Below, in pieces: positions 1 through 8,298 of a stretch of 64,000 nucleotides of DNA (positions are counted from its first letter, which is position 1; each line of letters begins with the position of its first letter). The notes beneath the pieces are model-generated. The model worked only from the letters and a program-made list of their open reading frames with translations, ran no database searches and was not told the origin of the DNA. This DNA is from Nocardioides kongjuensis. GTDB lineage: Bacteria > Actinomycetota > Actinomycetes > Propionibacteriales > Nocardioidaceae. Location of the stretch: assembly GCF_013409625.1 (NCBI RefSeq), contig NZ_JACCBF010000001.1, forward strand, positions 496,001-560,000, read 5' to 3'. Made by a program: the position numbers and the translations under genes.

Positions 1-621
1 TCCATCCACCTCTCGGCCGAGGTCAGCGGCACCTTCGAGTCGGCGCTCGTCGGCTCCCGCCAGGCGCCGGTCCCGGTGACCTGCGTCGACACCCGGCAGG
101 TCGGGGTCGCGACGGGGTACGCCGTCGAGTCGGCCCTCGACGTCATCGCTCGTGGCGGTACCTCCGCCGAGGCCGCCGAGGCGGCGCGGGCCAGGGCTGC
201 GGGCGCGACGTCGCTGTTCTACGTCAACACCCTCGAGTACCTCCGCCGTGGTGGCCGGGTCGGAGCCGCTGCTGCGGTCTTCGGCGGGGCGCTCGCGGTC
301 AAGCCGCTGCTCGGCATCGTCGACGGGGTGATCTCGCCGCAGGCCAAGGTCCGCACGGCCGCGAAGGCGATCGCCCGGCTCGAGGCGCTGGCGGTCGAGG
401 CTGCGGGAGACGGCCCGGTCGAGGTGTGCGTCGCGCACCTGGCCGCCGAGGAGCGGGCCGCGGCCCTGGCCGCGCGCCTGACCGAGGTGTTGGGCGACCA
501 GGTCGTGCCGGCGTGCTCGGGCGAGGTGGTGCGCTGCGTGGAGCTCGGCGGGGTGCTCGGTGCGCACGTCGGTCCGGGCATGCTGGCGATCTGCGTGGCG
601 CCCGTCCTCGGCTCGCACTGA
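1..621 (+). CDS. DegV family protein, 5' end cut by window edge
   Basis: The frame is open from base 1, so the N-terminal part lies outside the window and 206 residues remain. DegV/FakB proteins bind a fatty acid between two domains and, in firmicutes, present it to a fatty acid kinase. The visible part holds the family's second-domain core: a Y-V-N-T-L-E-Y-L-R-R-G-G-R-V segment (around 222-264) followed by A-V-K-P-L-L-G-I-V-D-G and K-V-R-T. It sits upstream of comEA, as in many actinobacteria. The family call is firm. Whether this organism uses it with a FakA partner cannot be judged here. Confidence 0.88.
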   Translation, partial: SIHLSAEVSGTFESALVGSRQAPVPVTCVDTRQVGVATGYAVESALDVIARGGTSAEAAEAARARAAGATSLFYVNTLEYLRRGGRVGAAAAVFGGALAVKPLLGIVDGVISPQAKVRTAAKAIARLEALAVEAAGDGPVEVCVAHLAAEERAAALAARLTEVLGDQVVPACSGEVVRCVELGGVLGAHVGPGMLAICVAPVLGSH

Positions 622-751
622 GCTGCTCCCGCGTCACTCCGGTCGCGGACGGTGACGTCGACCGTCCACAGGCGGCGCCCGGGGTGCTGGTCATCCCCAG
701 GCCTCCTCGCTGCGCCGGCTCGACGACCGGAGGCCGACCTAGCGTGCCGCC

Positions 752-1747
752 ATGTCCGCACGTCGCTCCGCCGCCCGCTCCGATCCGCCTGCCGCCGACG
801 CTGCGGCGCGCCGGCTGGCGCTGATCGCGGCCGACCTGGGGGTCGGGCCGTCGGCAACGTCGCACGCTCCGGCGGACCCGGTCGAGCCCTGGTGGGCCGA
901 CCACACCCGGGTCGCCGAGCAGCCGGACGCCCGGCCGTCGCCGGCCCCGGCGCCACCCGCGCCGAGGGCTCCGTCCGTGGCCGGGGCTCCTGCGCTGCCC
1001 GAGCCGGGCCGCCACGCCGCCCGCCGCCGACGGTCCCGGCCCGCCCCAGGGGCCGTCCTCGCCCCGCTCGCGGACCGGCTCCCTACCCTCGGGGTGTCCC
1101 AGGTCGCCGTGGTGGCGCTGGCCGTCGCCCTCGGCCTGGCCGTCACCACCTGGTGGGTGCTGCGCGACCGGACCGAGGCGCTGTCGCCGGTCGCGGCCGA
1201 GCCGACCGCGCCGCTGGTGACGACCACGCCCACCGGACCGGGCGGCACGGCCCCGTCCGCGGCCCCGTCCGCCGGCACGACCGCCGGCGCGCCCGCCGCG
1301 AGCCCCGCGAGCGTCACGGTCGACGTGGCGGGCAAGGTGCGCCGGCCGGGGATCGTCGTACTGGGTGCGGGGGCGCGGGTCACCGACGCGCTGGCCGCTG
1401 CCGGCGGCGCCCGCAAGGGGGTGGACCTGACCCCGCTCAACCTGGCCCGGGTCCTGGTCGACGGTGAGCAGATCGTGGTGGGCGGACCCGCCCGGCCACC
1501 GGGCGCCGCCGGTGCCGCGGCAGGGACCGGGACCGGGAACGGCGGAGCCGCCGGCCCGCTGGTCAACCTCAACACCGCCGGTCAGACCGAGCTCGAGTCG
1601 CTGCCGCAGGTCGGCCCGGTCACGGCCCAGTCGATCATCGCCTGGCGCGACGCCCACGGCGGCTTCACGAGCGTCGACGAGCTGCTCGAGGTCGACGGGA
1701 TCGGGCAGAAGACGCTCGAGCAGATCACTCCGCACGTGACGGTGTGA
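752..1747 (+). CDS. comEA: ComEA family DNA-binding competence protein
   Basis: This is a 331-residue membrane-anchored DNA-binding protein of the DNA-uptake type. A proline/alanine-rich, probably cytoplasmic N-terminus is followed by one membrane segment (about 115-136), a low-complexity linker, an SLBB-like domain (about 186-246, beginning V-T-V-D-V-A-G-K-V) and a C-terminal tandem helix-hairpin-helix (about 270-331, with N-L-N-T-A, L-P-Q-V-G-P and V-D-G-I-G-Q-K). ComEA binds double-stranded DNA outside the membrane and hands it to ComEC. The N-terminal extension is longer than in Bacillus ComEA but usual for actinobacteria. ComEC follows after an intervening minus-strand gene. Bases 622-751 upstream hold nothing recognisable. 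Confidence 0.9.
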   Translation: MSARRSAARSDPPAADAAARRLALIAADLGVGPSATSHAPADPVEPWWADHTRVAEQPDARPSPAPAPPAPRAPSVAGAPALPEPGRHAARRRRSRPAPGAVLAPLADRLPTLGVSQVAVVALAVALGLAVTTWWVLRDRTEALSPVAAEPTAPLVTTTPTGPGGTAPSAAPSAGTTAGAPAASPASVTVDVAGKVRRPGIVVLGAGARVTDALAAAGGARKGVDLTPLNLARVLVDGEQIVVGGPARPPGAAGAAAGTGTGNGGAAGPLVNLNTAGQTELESLPQVGPVTAQSIIAWRDAHGGFTSVDELLEVDGIGQKTLEQITPHVTV

Positions 1748-1771
1748 CCGGTGGCTGACGCGGTGCGGGGC

Positions 1772-2809
1772 TCAGGCGGCGCCGAGGAGCGCGCGGTGCA
1801 GCACGGCGATCAGCTCGCCCCGGGTGATCATGCCGACGAGTCGGCCCTCGTGGTCGACCACCGGGACGTTCTTGTACCCCTCGGTCGTCATGAGCGGGAC
1901 GAGGTCGGCGACAGGGGTCTCGGCGGCGATGGTGGTGACGTCGGTCCGCATGATCGAGTCGACCGACTCGAGCTCGACGATGTCGCGGGTGAACAGGTCG
2001 ATGATCGAGACCACCCCGACCACGTGCCGATCGTCGTCGACGACCGGCAGTGTCTTGACCTGGCGCTGCACGAGCAGGGTCCGGGCCCGGTAGATCGACT
2101 CGAACGGGTGCACCACCACGACGTCGGTGCTCATGATCCGCGAGACCGGGACCGAGCCCAGCCGCCGGTCGAGGGCGTGGGTCTCGGCGTCCCGGACGAT
2201 CGAGACGATGTCGGCCGGCAGCACGTCGAGCCGGTCGGCGAGGCGCTTCATCGCCTGCTCGACGTCGGGCGCCGTGATGCCGAGGGCCGCGGCGGCGGGC
2301 GAGGCAGCGGCGGCCGCGGCCGGCCGGTGCGGGTACCTGCGTCCGCTGAGGTTGTTGACCGCGATCGCGACCAGCAGCAGCACGACCGTGTTCACCGCGA
2401 CCGGCGAGAGGACGAAGAGCAGCCCCTGCTCGTGGACGGCGGGCGTGGCGGTGGCGGCCAGCAGGGCGCAGGCGCCGCCGGGCGGGTGCAGGCAACCGAG
2501 CAGCATCATCGCGCCGATCGCGGTCCCCACGCCGAGGGCGGCGGCGAGCAGGACGTCGTCCACGACCCAGTGCGCGCCCAGGCCGATCGCCGTCGACACC
2601 AGGTTGCCGGCGAGCACCGGCCACGGCTGGGCGAGCGGACTGGCGGGCACCGCGAAGAGCAGCACGGCGCACGCGCCCATCGGGGCGACGATGAACGGCA
2701 GCAGCTCGGGGCCGCCGGGGACGGCCCGGGCCGTGGCGCCGGCGACGGCGATCCCGAGCAGGGCGCCGAGCGCACCGCGGGCGAGCTCGGCGCGGCTGTA
2801 ACGGGTCAC
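1772..2809 (-). CDS. HPP family membrane protein with tandem CBS domains
   Basis: This 345-residue protein starts at a GTG (2807-2809). The N-terminal half is an HPP-family membrane domain of about four to five helices, including the diagnostic L-H-P-P-G-G-A sequence. The C-terminal half carries two CBS motifs, from about residue 215 (S-R-I-M-S-T-D-V) and about 275 (S-I-M-R-T-D-V), which usually bind adenine nucleotides and regulate the attached domain. HPP proteins have been linked to nitrite transport in plastids and cyanobacteria; the substrate here is unknown. The gene lies antisense between comEA and comEC, 24 bases from the comEA stop and divergent from comEC, splitting an otherwise conserved pair. 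Confidence 0.85.
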   Translation of the reverse strand: MTRYSRAELARGALGALLGIAVAGATARAVPGGPELLPFIVAPMGACAVLLFAVPASPLAQPWPVLAGNLVSTAIGLGAHWVVDDVLLAAALGVGTAIGAMMLLGCLHPPGGACALLAATATPAVHEQGLLFVLSPVAVNTVVLLLVAIAVNNLSGRRYPHRPAAAAAASPAAAALGITAPDVEQAMKRLADRLDVLPADIVSIVRDAETHALDRRLGSVPVSRIMSTDVVVVHPFESIYRARTLLVQRQVKTLPVVDDDRHVVGVVSIIDLFTRDIVELESVDSIMRTDVTTIAAETPVADLVPLMTTEGYKNVPVVDHEGRLVGMITRGELIAVLHRALLGAA

Positions 2810-2857
2810 CCGCCGAACCCTAGTGTCGTCGCCCCGCCACCGGCGCCCGACCTGCGG

Positions 2858-5170
2858 ATGCCGGCCCTGGGGGCGGCGGCCTGGCTCGGTGGCATCGCCG
2901 CCCAGCAGTCCGGACGGGCCACGTACGCCGGCCTGGCCGGTCTCGGCCTCATCGTGTGGGTGCTCGCACCACGGTTCGGGGCCGGTGGGCTCCGGCTGCT
3001 GCTCGCGGTCCTCGTGGTCGCGGGCGCGGCGGTGACCGGCACGGTGCTGCGCCACGACGCGGTCCGGGGCTCCCCGCTCCACGACCTGGCCGCCGAGCGC
3101 GCCACTGCCGACCTGGTCGGCACGGTCGTCTCCGACCCACGGCAGGTCGCGGGGCGAGCGGGGCCGCAGGTCGTGGTCCGCCTCCGGGTGCGCGAGGTGA
3201 CCTCCCGCGGGCACCGGTTGCGCACCGGCGGCAGCGTGGTCGTCATCGGCGCCCCGGGCTGGACCACGGCCGAGCTCGGCTCCCGGGTCCTCGCCGAGGG
3301 ACGGCTCGCCGCCTCCGGCGACCCGGGCACGGCAGCGCTGCTCACCGGAGCGCGCGACCCGGTCAGGATCCGCGGCCCCGATCCGTGGTGGCGGGCCTCC
3401 GCGGCGGTGCGCGCCTCGATCAGGCGTGCCGTCGCGCACCGGCCGCCCGACCAGGCCGGCCTGGTGCCCGCGCTCGTCGACGGCGACGACGCCGGGCTGC
3501 CCGACGCCGTCGAGCGGGACTTCCGCACGACGGGTCTGACCCACCTGACCGCCGTCAGCGGTACGAACCTGACGCTGGTGGTCGGCTCGCTGCTGCTGAT
3601 CGCCCGAGCGGCAGGGGTCCGCCGCCGCTGGCTCGCGGTGGTCGGCCTGGCCGGAATCGTCGGGTTCGTGCTGCTGGCCCGGACCGAGCCGAGTGTGCTC
3701 CGGGCGGCGGTGATGGGGTCCGTCGGGCTGTTCGCCTTCGGCCCGGACGGTCGCCGACGAGGCCTGCGTGCCCTCGGCGTCGCGGTCGCCGGGCTGGTGC
3801 TGGTGCAGCCGGAGCTGGCCGTGGCCGCCGGCTTCGCTCTCTCGGTGCTCGCCACCGCGGGCATCGTGCTGCTCGGCCCGCCGCTCGCGCGCGCCCTGGC
3901 GAGGTGGCTGCCGCGCGCCGTGGCGGAGGCGGTCGCGGTGCCGAGCGCCGCTCAGCTGGCCTGCACCCCGGTCATCGCCGCTCTGTCGGGCCAGGTGAGC
4001 CTGGTGGCGGTCGGCGCCAACCTGCTCGCGGGTCCGGCGGTCGGTCCGGCGACGGTGCTCGGTCTCGCCGGCGGGCTGGTCGGGCTGGTGTGGCCGTGGG
4101 TGGGGATGCTGTGCGGCACGGCAGCGGGCTGGAGCGTGGGGTGGATCATCGCCGTCGCCGAGCACGCCGCGGCGCTGCCCGGCGCCGCCGTCGGGTGGGG
4201 GACGGGGGCACTGGCGGTCGGCGTGCTCACGGTGCTGTGCCTGCTGCTCGGCCTTGCTCTGCCGCGGCTGCTGCGCCGTCGCTCCGCCGGAGCGGTCCTC
4301 GGCGTCCTGCTGCTGCTCGTCGTGCTCGGCGTGCCCGGGCGGCTCTGGTCGGCGACCTCGGGACCGTGGCCGCCGGCGGGCTGGCTGCTGGCGGCCTGCG
4401 ACGTCGGGCAGGGTGACGCGCTGGCGCTCGCCGTGGGCCCCCGCTCGGCGATCGTGGTCGACGCCGGCCCCGACCCGCAGGCGGTCGACCGCTGCCTCGA
4501 CCGGCTGGGGGTCGAGCAGGTGCCGTTGCTCGTGCTCACGCACTTCCACGCCGACCACGTCGACGGGATCGACGGGGTCCTCGACGGTCGGAGCGTGGGC
4601 GCGATCGAGACGACGGAGCTGGCCGACCCACCCGGCGGGGTGGAGCTCGTCCGACGGGCGGCCGCGGCCGCGGGTGTGCCGGTGACGGTGGCGCCGTACG
4701 GCGCCACGCGGCGCGTCGGCGAGGCCACCGTGCAGGTGCTCCATCCCGACCTGCCCGGGGCTGCCGGAGCAGCCGACGGGACCGTGGCGGGTCCGGGAGA
4801 CGGCAGCACCGCCAACGACGCGAGCGTGGTGCTCCTGGTCGAGGTGGCCGGCCGGCGCCTGCTGCTGACCGGCGACCTCGAGCCGCCGGGGCAGGCCCAG
4901 GTGGCTGCGCTGGTGGGGGACCTCGACGTCGACGTGCTGAAGGTGCCGCACCACGGCAGTCCCCACCAGGACCTGGCCTGGCTGACCGGCCTGCGGGCCG
5001 AGGTGGCCCTGGTGTCGGTGGGCGCCGACAACGACTACGGGCACCCGTCGGCACAGGTGGTGCGCGGGCTGGAGGCGGCAGGGGCCGAGGTGCTTCGGAC
5101 CGACCGCGACGGCGACATCGTGGTGGTCGCCGACCCGGCGGGCGGGGTGCGGGCGACCACCCGGCGGTGA
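2858..5170 (+). CDS. comEC: ComEC/Rec2 family DNA-uptake channel with metallo-beta-lactamase domain
   Basis: This is a 770-residue polytopic protein. N-terminal helices and an OB-like periplasmic region are followed by the Competence domain (roughly 200-480, starting near T-A-V-S-G-T-N-L-T), more helices, and a C-terminal metallo-beta-lactamase domain (from about 512, with C-D-V-G-Q-G-D-A and T-H-F-H-A-D-H near 560). ComEC carries single-stranded DNA through the inner membrane, and the C-terminal domain is thought to be the nuclease that degrades the other strand; the H-x-H-x-D-H metal motif is intact. The ATG at 2858 was chosen because the frame upstream contains no better start and it directly precedes the first hydrophobic segment. 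A pilus operon is not in this window, so competence itself cannot be inferred. Confidence 0.9.
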   Translation: MPALGAAAWLGGIAAQQSGRATYAGLAGLGLIVWVLAPRFGAGGLRLLLAVLVVAGAAVTGTVLRHDAVRGSPLHDLAAERATADLVGTVVSDPRQVAGRAGPQVVVRLRVREVTSRGHRLRTGGSVVVIGAPGWTTAELGSRVLAEGRLAASGDPGTAALLTGARDPVRIRGPDPWWRASAAVRASIRRAVAHRPPDQAGLVPALVDGDDAGLPDAVERDFRTTGLTHLTAVSGTNLTLVVGSLLLIARAAGVRRRWLAVVGLAGIVGFVLLARTEPSVLRAAVMGSVGLFAFGPDGRRRGLRALGVAVAGLVLVQPELAVAAGFALSVLATAGIVLLGPPLARALARWLPRAVAEAVAVPSAAQLACTPVIAALSGQVSLVAVGANLLAGPAVGPATVLGLAGGLVGLVWPWVGMLCGTAAGWSVGWIIAVAEHAAALPGAAVGWGTGALAVGVLTVLCLLLGLALPRLLRRRSAGAVLGVLLLLVVLGVPGRLWSATSGPWPPAGWLLAACDVGQGDALALAVGPRSAIVVDAGPDPQAVDRCLDRLGVEQVPLLVLTHFHADHVDGIDGVLDGRSVGAIETTELADPPGGVELVRRAAAAAGVPVTVAPYGATRRVGEATVQVLHPDLPGAAGAADGTVAGPGDGSTANDASVVLLVEVAGRRLLLTGDLEPPGQAQVAALVGDLDVDVLKVPHHGSPHQDLAWLTGLRAEVALVSVGADNDYGHPSAQVVRGLEAAGAEVLRTDRDGDIVVVADPAGGVRATTRR

Positions 5171-5241
5171 CCGCCCGGTCAGCCGGAGGTGGGCGCCGAG
5201 GTGCCCGGAGTCGTGTCGGAGGCGTGTGGGAGGGTGGGCAC

Positions 5242-6213
5242 ATGCGGGCCGAGGACGTGCTGGGTCGGGTCATCCTGGTCACCGGCAAGGAGGAGTACCT
5301 CGGTGCCCGGACCGTCGACGAGGTCAAGGCGGCGGTGCGCGCCCACGACGCCGAGGCCGAGTTCGCCGACAGCTCGGCCGCCGACCTGACCCTGGCGACG
5401 CTGGGGGAGATGGCGGCGCCGTCGCTGTTCTCCGCCGTGCGCTGCGTCGTGGTCCGTGGCCTGGAGAACCTCCCGGACGAGTCGGTCGAGGGCCTGCTGG
5501 GCTACGCCGCCGCGCCGGTCGACGAGGTGGCCCTGGTGCTCGTCCACGGTGGTGGCCAGAAGGGCAGCGGCGTGCTCACCAAGCTGCGCAAGCTGAAGGC
5601 CGTCACCGAGCACAAGTCCGAGGAGCTCAAGCCCTCGGACTTCCCGGGCTTCGTGGCCAACGAGGTACGCCGCCACGGCGCGACCATCGACCGCGAGGCG
5701 GCCGACGTGCTGATCGAGGCGATCGGCCGCGACCTGCGCTCGCTCGCCGGTGCCGCCCACCAGCTCACCAACGACTTCCCGGGCGAGCGGATCAGCGAGG
5801 ACCAGGTCCGCCGCTACTTCGGCGGCCGGGCCGAGGCGAAGTCGTTCGCCGTGGCCGACGCCGCCTTCGCCGGGCGCGACCGGGTCGCGCTCGAGGAGCT
5901 GCGCTGGGCCCTCGACGCCGGCACGGCCGCCGTGCTCATCACCTCCGCCTTCGCGGGCAGCGCCCGCGGGCTGGCCCGGATGGTCAGCGCCCCGCGCGGC
6001 ATGCGCGACGCCGACCTGGCCCGCGAGGTCGGCGTCCCGCCGTGGAAGCTGCGCTCGCTGCGCGACCAGGCCCGCGGCTGGACCGACGTCGGTCTCGCCC
6101 GAGCCATCCGCGCCGTCGCCCAGGCCGACGCCGACATCAAGGGGGCGGCCAGCGACGCGTCGTACGCCCTCGAGCGGCTGGTCCTCACCATCACGGCCCT
6201 GCGCCAGCGTTGA
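5242..6213 (+). CDS. holA: DNA polymerase III delta subunit
   Basis: This 323-residue clamp-loader subunit opens the beta sliding clamp as part of the DNA polymerase III holoenzyme. The protein shows the HolA layout: a degenerate AAA+ N-terminal domain beginning G-R-V-I-L-V-T-G-K-E-E-Y-L with no functional Walker A, as expected for delta; a central L-R-S-L-A-G-A-A-H-Q-L segment; and a C-terminal collar domain (P-P-W-K-L-R-S-L-R-D-Q-A). The ATG at 5242 is preceded by a purine-rich GGGAGGGTGGG site; frames further upstream lack one. It follows comEC by 71 bases, the usual actinobacterial order comEA-comEC-holA-rpsT. Confidence 0.92.
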   Translation: MRAEDVLGRVILVTGKEEYLGARTVDEVKAAVRAHDAEAEFADSSAADLTLATLGEMAAPSLFSAVRCVVVRGLENLPDESVEGLLGYAAAPVDEVALVLVHGGGQKGSGVLTKLRKLKAVTEHKSEELKPSDFPGFVANEVRRHGATIDREAADVLIEAIGRDLRSLAGAAHQLTNDFPGERISEDQVRRYFGGRAEAKSFAVADAAFAGRDRVALEELRWALDAGTAAVLITSAFAGSARGLARMVSAPRGMRDADLAREVGVPPWKLRSLRDQARGWTDVGLARAIRAVAQADADIKGAASDASYALERLVLTITALRQR

Positions 6214-6239
6214 GCCGAGGTCGTCGAGCAGCCCGAGCC

Positions 6240-6302
6240 CCTGGGCGATCTCTCGTGAGGGACGAGCGACGATGTGTCGAGACGCCCTCGCCCAGGTCTC
6301 GA
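6240..6302. terminator. Overlapping inverted repeats after holA, probable terminator
   Basis: Two interlocking dyads lie 27 bases after the holA stop. CCTGGGCGA at 6240-6248 pairs with TCGCCCAGG at 6288-6296, and TCGAGAC at 6277-6283 pairs with GTCTCGA at 6296-6302. There is no T-run, which is common for high-GC actinobacterial terminators. The right part (GGTCTCGATACGCG, 6295-6308) resembles a dispersed repeat I recall from Nocardioides-type genomes, so this may be a repeat remnant acting as a terminator. Confidence 0.45.
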
Positions 6303-6378
6303 TACGCGCGTCGACCTCTCCGCCTGATCCGTGGCGCCGCTCGTTCCTCGCAGCGTCACGGGCCGGTGAAATCACGAA

Positions 6379-6404
6379 GGGAGCCCCCGCGGACGGGGAC
6401 TCCC
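6379..6404 (-). terminator. Rho-independent-like terminator of rpsT
   Basis: The hairpin GGGAG-C-CCCCG / CGGA loop / CGGGG-A-CTCCC has a 10-bp stem with a single C-A mismatch. It lies 39 bases beyond the rpsT stop on its transcribed side. It could also stop transcription arriving from holA on the plus strand. Confidence 0.6.
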
Positions 6405-6443
6405 TTGACGTGATGGCTCAGGACCGGAGCCAGCAGGGTGGTC

Positions 6444-6704
6444 TCAGAGAGAGGCGGCCTGCTTCGCGATCGACGACTTGCGGTTCGCAGCCTGGTTCTT
6501 GTGGATGACGCCCTTGGAGGCGGCCTTGTCGAGCTTCTTGCTGGCCTCACGGCCGAGCGCGACGGCAGCGTCCTTGTCGCCGGCCTCGGCGGCCTCGCGG
6601 AACTTGCGGATCGCGGTCTTCAGGCCGGACTTGACGGCCTTGTTGCGCTCGTGACGCTTCTCGTTCTGCTTGTTGCGCTTGATCTGGCTCTTGATGTTCG
6701 CCAC
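6444..6704 (-). CDS. rpsT: 30S ribosomal protein S20
   Basis: This 86-residue basic protein binds 16S rRNA during small-subunit assembly. The sequence is a textbook S20: [11 protein letters not shown] start, two lysine/arginine-rich helices, and the conserved [14 protein letters not shown] region near the C-terminus. It is transcribed opposite to holA and converges on it, the standard arrangement in actinobacteria. The 167 bases between its start and 6872 must hold its promoter; no clear -10/-35 pair was identified. Confidence 0.97.
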   Translation of the reverse strand: MANIKSQIKRNKQNEKRHERNKAVKSGLKTAIRKFREAAEAGDKDAAVALGREASKKLDKAASKGVIHKNQAANRKSSIAKQAASL

Positions 6705-6871
6705 GGGTTACTCGCCTCTGTGTCAGGTGGAAATACTGGTTCTGGTCCGGAGCGCGCCTCGGTCACCGTGATCCTGACCTTCCCGGACGGGTCCGAGGGC
6801 GGGCAGGAGGGAACGCGTAGTCGCGACCAGCAAGGTTAACAGCGCTCGATGCGCCGCCAAAATCGGGCAGG

Positions 6872-7357
6872 ATGACCGTCGTGCGCGCACCCTCCCAGCC
6901 GCCGTTCCCGCTCGGCGTCCTGTTCGTCCTGCCGACCATCTTGTTCTGGTTCCTCGTGATCAAGGGTGCCACCAGCGGGGACGAGGGTGCTGCGGGGAGG
7001 TACGCCGCGTACGCGTTCGGGATCGCCGGTCTCACGCTGGCGGTGTTCGCCTTCCTCAAGGTCCGCCAGGTCCGTGCGCGCAACGCCGACCAGCGTCGGG
7101 CCGTGCGCGACGGGGTCCGCACGACGGCCCGGATCGTGAGCACCCGGGTCAAGGGCCACCTCAACCAGGACCTGTACGTCGTCTTCGACCTCGAGGTGAG
7201 CCCCGAGTCCGGCGCGAGGTACCGCACGAGCGTCACCGAGCTGGTCTCGCAGCTGGCGATCCCGCGGATCCAGCCGGACGCCGTCATCGACGTGCACGTC
7301 CATCCCGACGACGACCGGTTCGTCGTCATCGACCGCGCCGCGCTCGGGCGCAGCTGA
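6872..7357 (+). CDS. Small membrane protein of unknown function
   Basis: This 161-residue protein has two predicted membrane segments (about 12-32 and 46-66) followed by a soluble C-terminal domain of about 90 residues rich in beta strands (A-R-I-V-S-T-R, L-Y-V-V-F-D-L-E-V, V-I-D-V-H-V-H-P-D-D). The layout resembles DUF3592-type proteins, two helices plus a small extracytoplasmic beta domain, but no diagnostic motif confirms that. It is divergent from rpsT and its stop lies two bases from the stop of the convergent kinase gene at 7360. Confidence 0.6.
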   Translation: MTVVRAPSQPPFPLGVLFVLPTILFWFLVIKGATSGDEGAAGRYAAYAFGIAGLTLAVFAFLKVRQVRARNADQRRAVRDGVRTTARIVSTRVKGHLNQDLYVVFDLEVSPESGARYRTSVTELVSQLAIPRIQPDAVIDVHVHPDDDRFVVIDRAALGRS

Positions 7358-7359
7358 CC

Positions 7360-8298
7360 TCAGCGGTCCCAGCCGCGCCGCTCGGCCAGCCAGTGGTCGA
7401 CGACGTCGCGCTGCCAGGCCTGTGCCGCGCGCAGGTGCGGCGACGTGGCGGGGACGGGCTGGTCGGCGCTGGCGGCGAAGTAGCCGAGCACCAGCGCGAG
7501 GAAGACGTCGACGTCCTCGGCCGGCACGCCCGCGAGCAGGGGGTGGGCCGCGATGTGGGCCTCGACGTCGAGACCGTCGCCGCGCGGGCCGATGAGGAGG
7601 ATCACCGAGTCGAGCCAGGCGGCGCCCACCGTGGGCCAGTTCCAGTCGCACAGCAGCGCGCTGCCGTCGGGGCCGATCAGGATGTTGTCGTCGCGGATGT
7701 CGGTGTGGACGAGCGTGTCGCCGGCGACCACCTCGGCGTACCGGTCGGCCAGGGCGCGCAGCTCGTCGCGGCGCGGGTGGGCCACGCGGTCCCACAGGGC
7801 CGGCCACGACGCGAAGTCGTCGACGGCGCTGTCGAGCGCGATGCCCGGAGCGGGGGTGAGGGTCTCCGCGATGGCCACGGTCATCGCGGACGCCGCGGCG
7901 AGGTCCTCGGCGGTCCAGGGGCGGTGCGGGGCGCGCGCCTCGACGTACTCGGTCGCGAGCAGGAACCAGTCGGCGACGTCGTCGGTCCACAACAGCCTCG
8001 GAGCCGGTACGCCGGCCGGGAGCCCGGCGAGCTTGCGCGCCTCCTCGCGGTAGGCGTCGGCGAAGACCCGTTGTGCCTTGGTCGAGGCCGCCTTGACGAA
8101 CGTTCGCGTGCCGTCGGCGCAGGTGAGCACCGAGGCGAACCCGGGCGTGAACCCGCTGTCCTGGGAGACCGCGTCCACGACCGGCGAGCCGAGCCGCTGC
8201 TCGACCGCACGCCGGACGAGCGGGGGCAGGTGCACCCAGGACAGGCGTCGTGCGGTCCGGCCGTGGGGGATGACGGTGGGGAACACGCGGCCCATCAT
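7360..8298 (-). CDS. Aminoglycoside phosphotransferase (APH) family kinase
   Basis: This 312-residue protein-kinase-like small-molecule phosphotransferase has the catalytic loop H-T-D-I-R-D-D-N-I-L (variant of H-G-D-x-x-x-x-N) and the metal-binding L-C-D-W-N-W-P segment where D-F-G would be, with an N-terminal lobe lysine in F-V-K-A-A-S. The APH family covers antibiotic kinases but also choline, homoserine and nucleoside-type kinases. The start ATG overlaps the stop of the lacI-type regulator by four bases (ATGA), so the two are co-translated. That coupling points to a metabolic kinase controlled by the regulator rather than to drug resistance. The substrate is unknown. Confidence 0.78.
   Translation of the reverse strand: MMGRVFPTVIPHGRTARRLSWVHLPPLVRRAVEQRLGSPVVDAVSQDSGFTPGFASVLTCADGTRTFVKAASTKAQRVFADAYREEARKLAGLPAGVPAPRLLWTDDVADWFLLATEYVEARAPHRPWTAEDLAAASAMTVAIAETLTPAPGIALDSAVDDFASWPALWDRVAHPRRDELRALADRYAEVVAGDTLVHTDIRDDNILIGPDGSALLCDWNWPTVGAAWLDSVILLIGPRGDGLDVEAHIAAHPLLAGVPAEDVDVFLALVLGYFAASADQPVPATSPHLRAAQAWQRDVVDHWLAERRGWDR

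Noticed and set aside
2810..5044. Long minus-strand open frame opposite comEC continuing into the HPP-CBS gene
   Set aside because: Only the part from 2809 down encodes a recognisable protein; the rest is antisense of comEC with histidine/arginine-rich filler.
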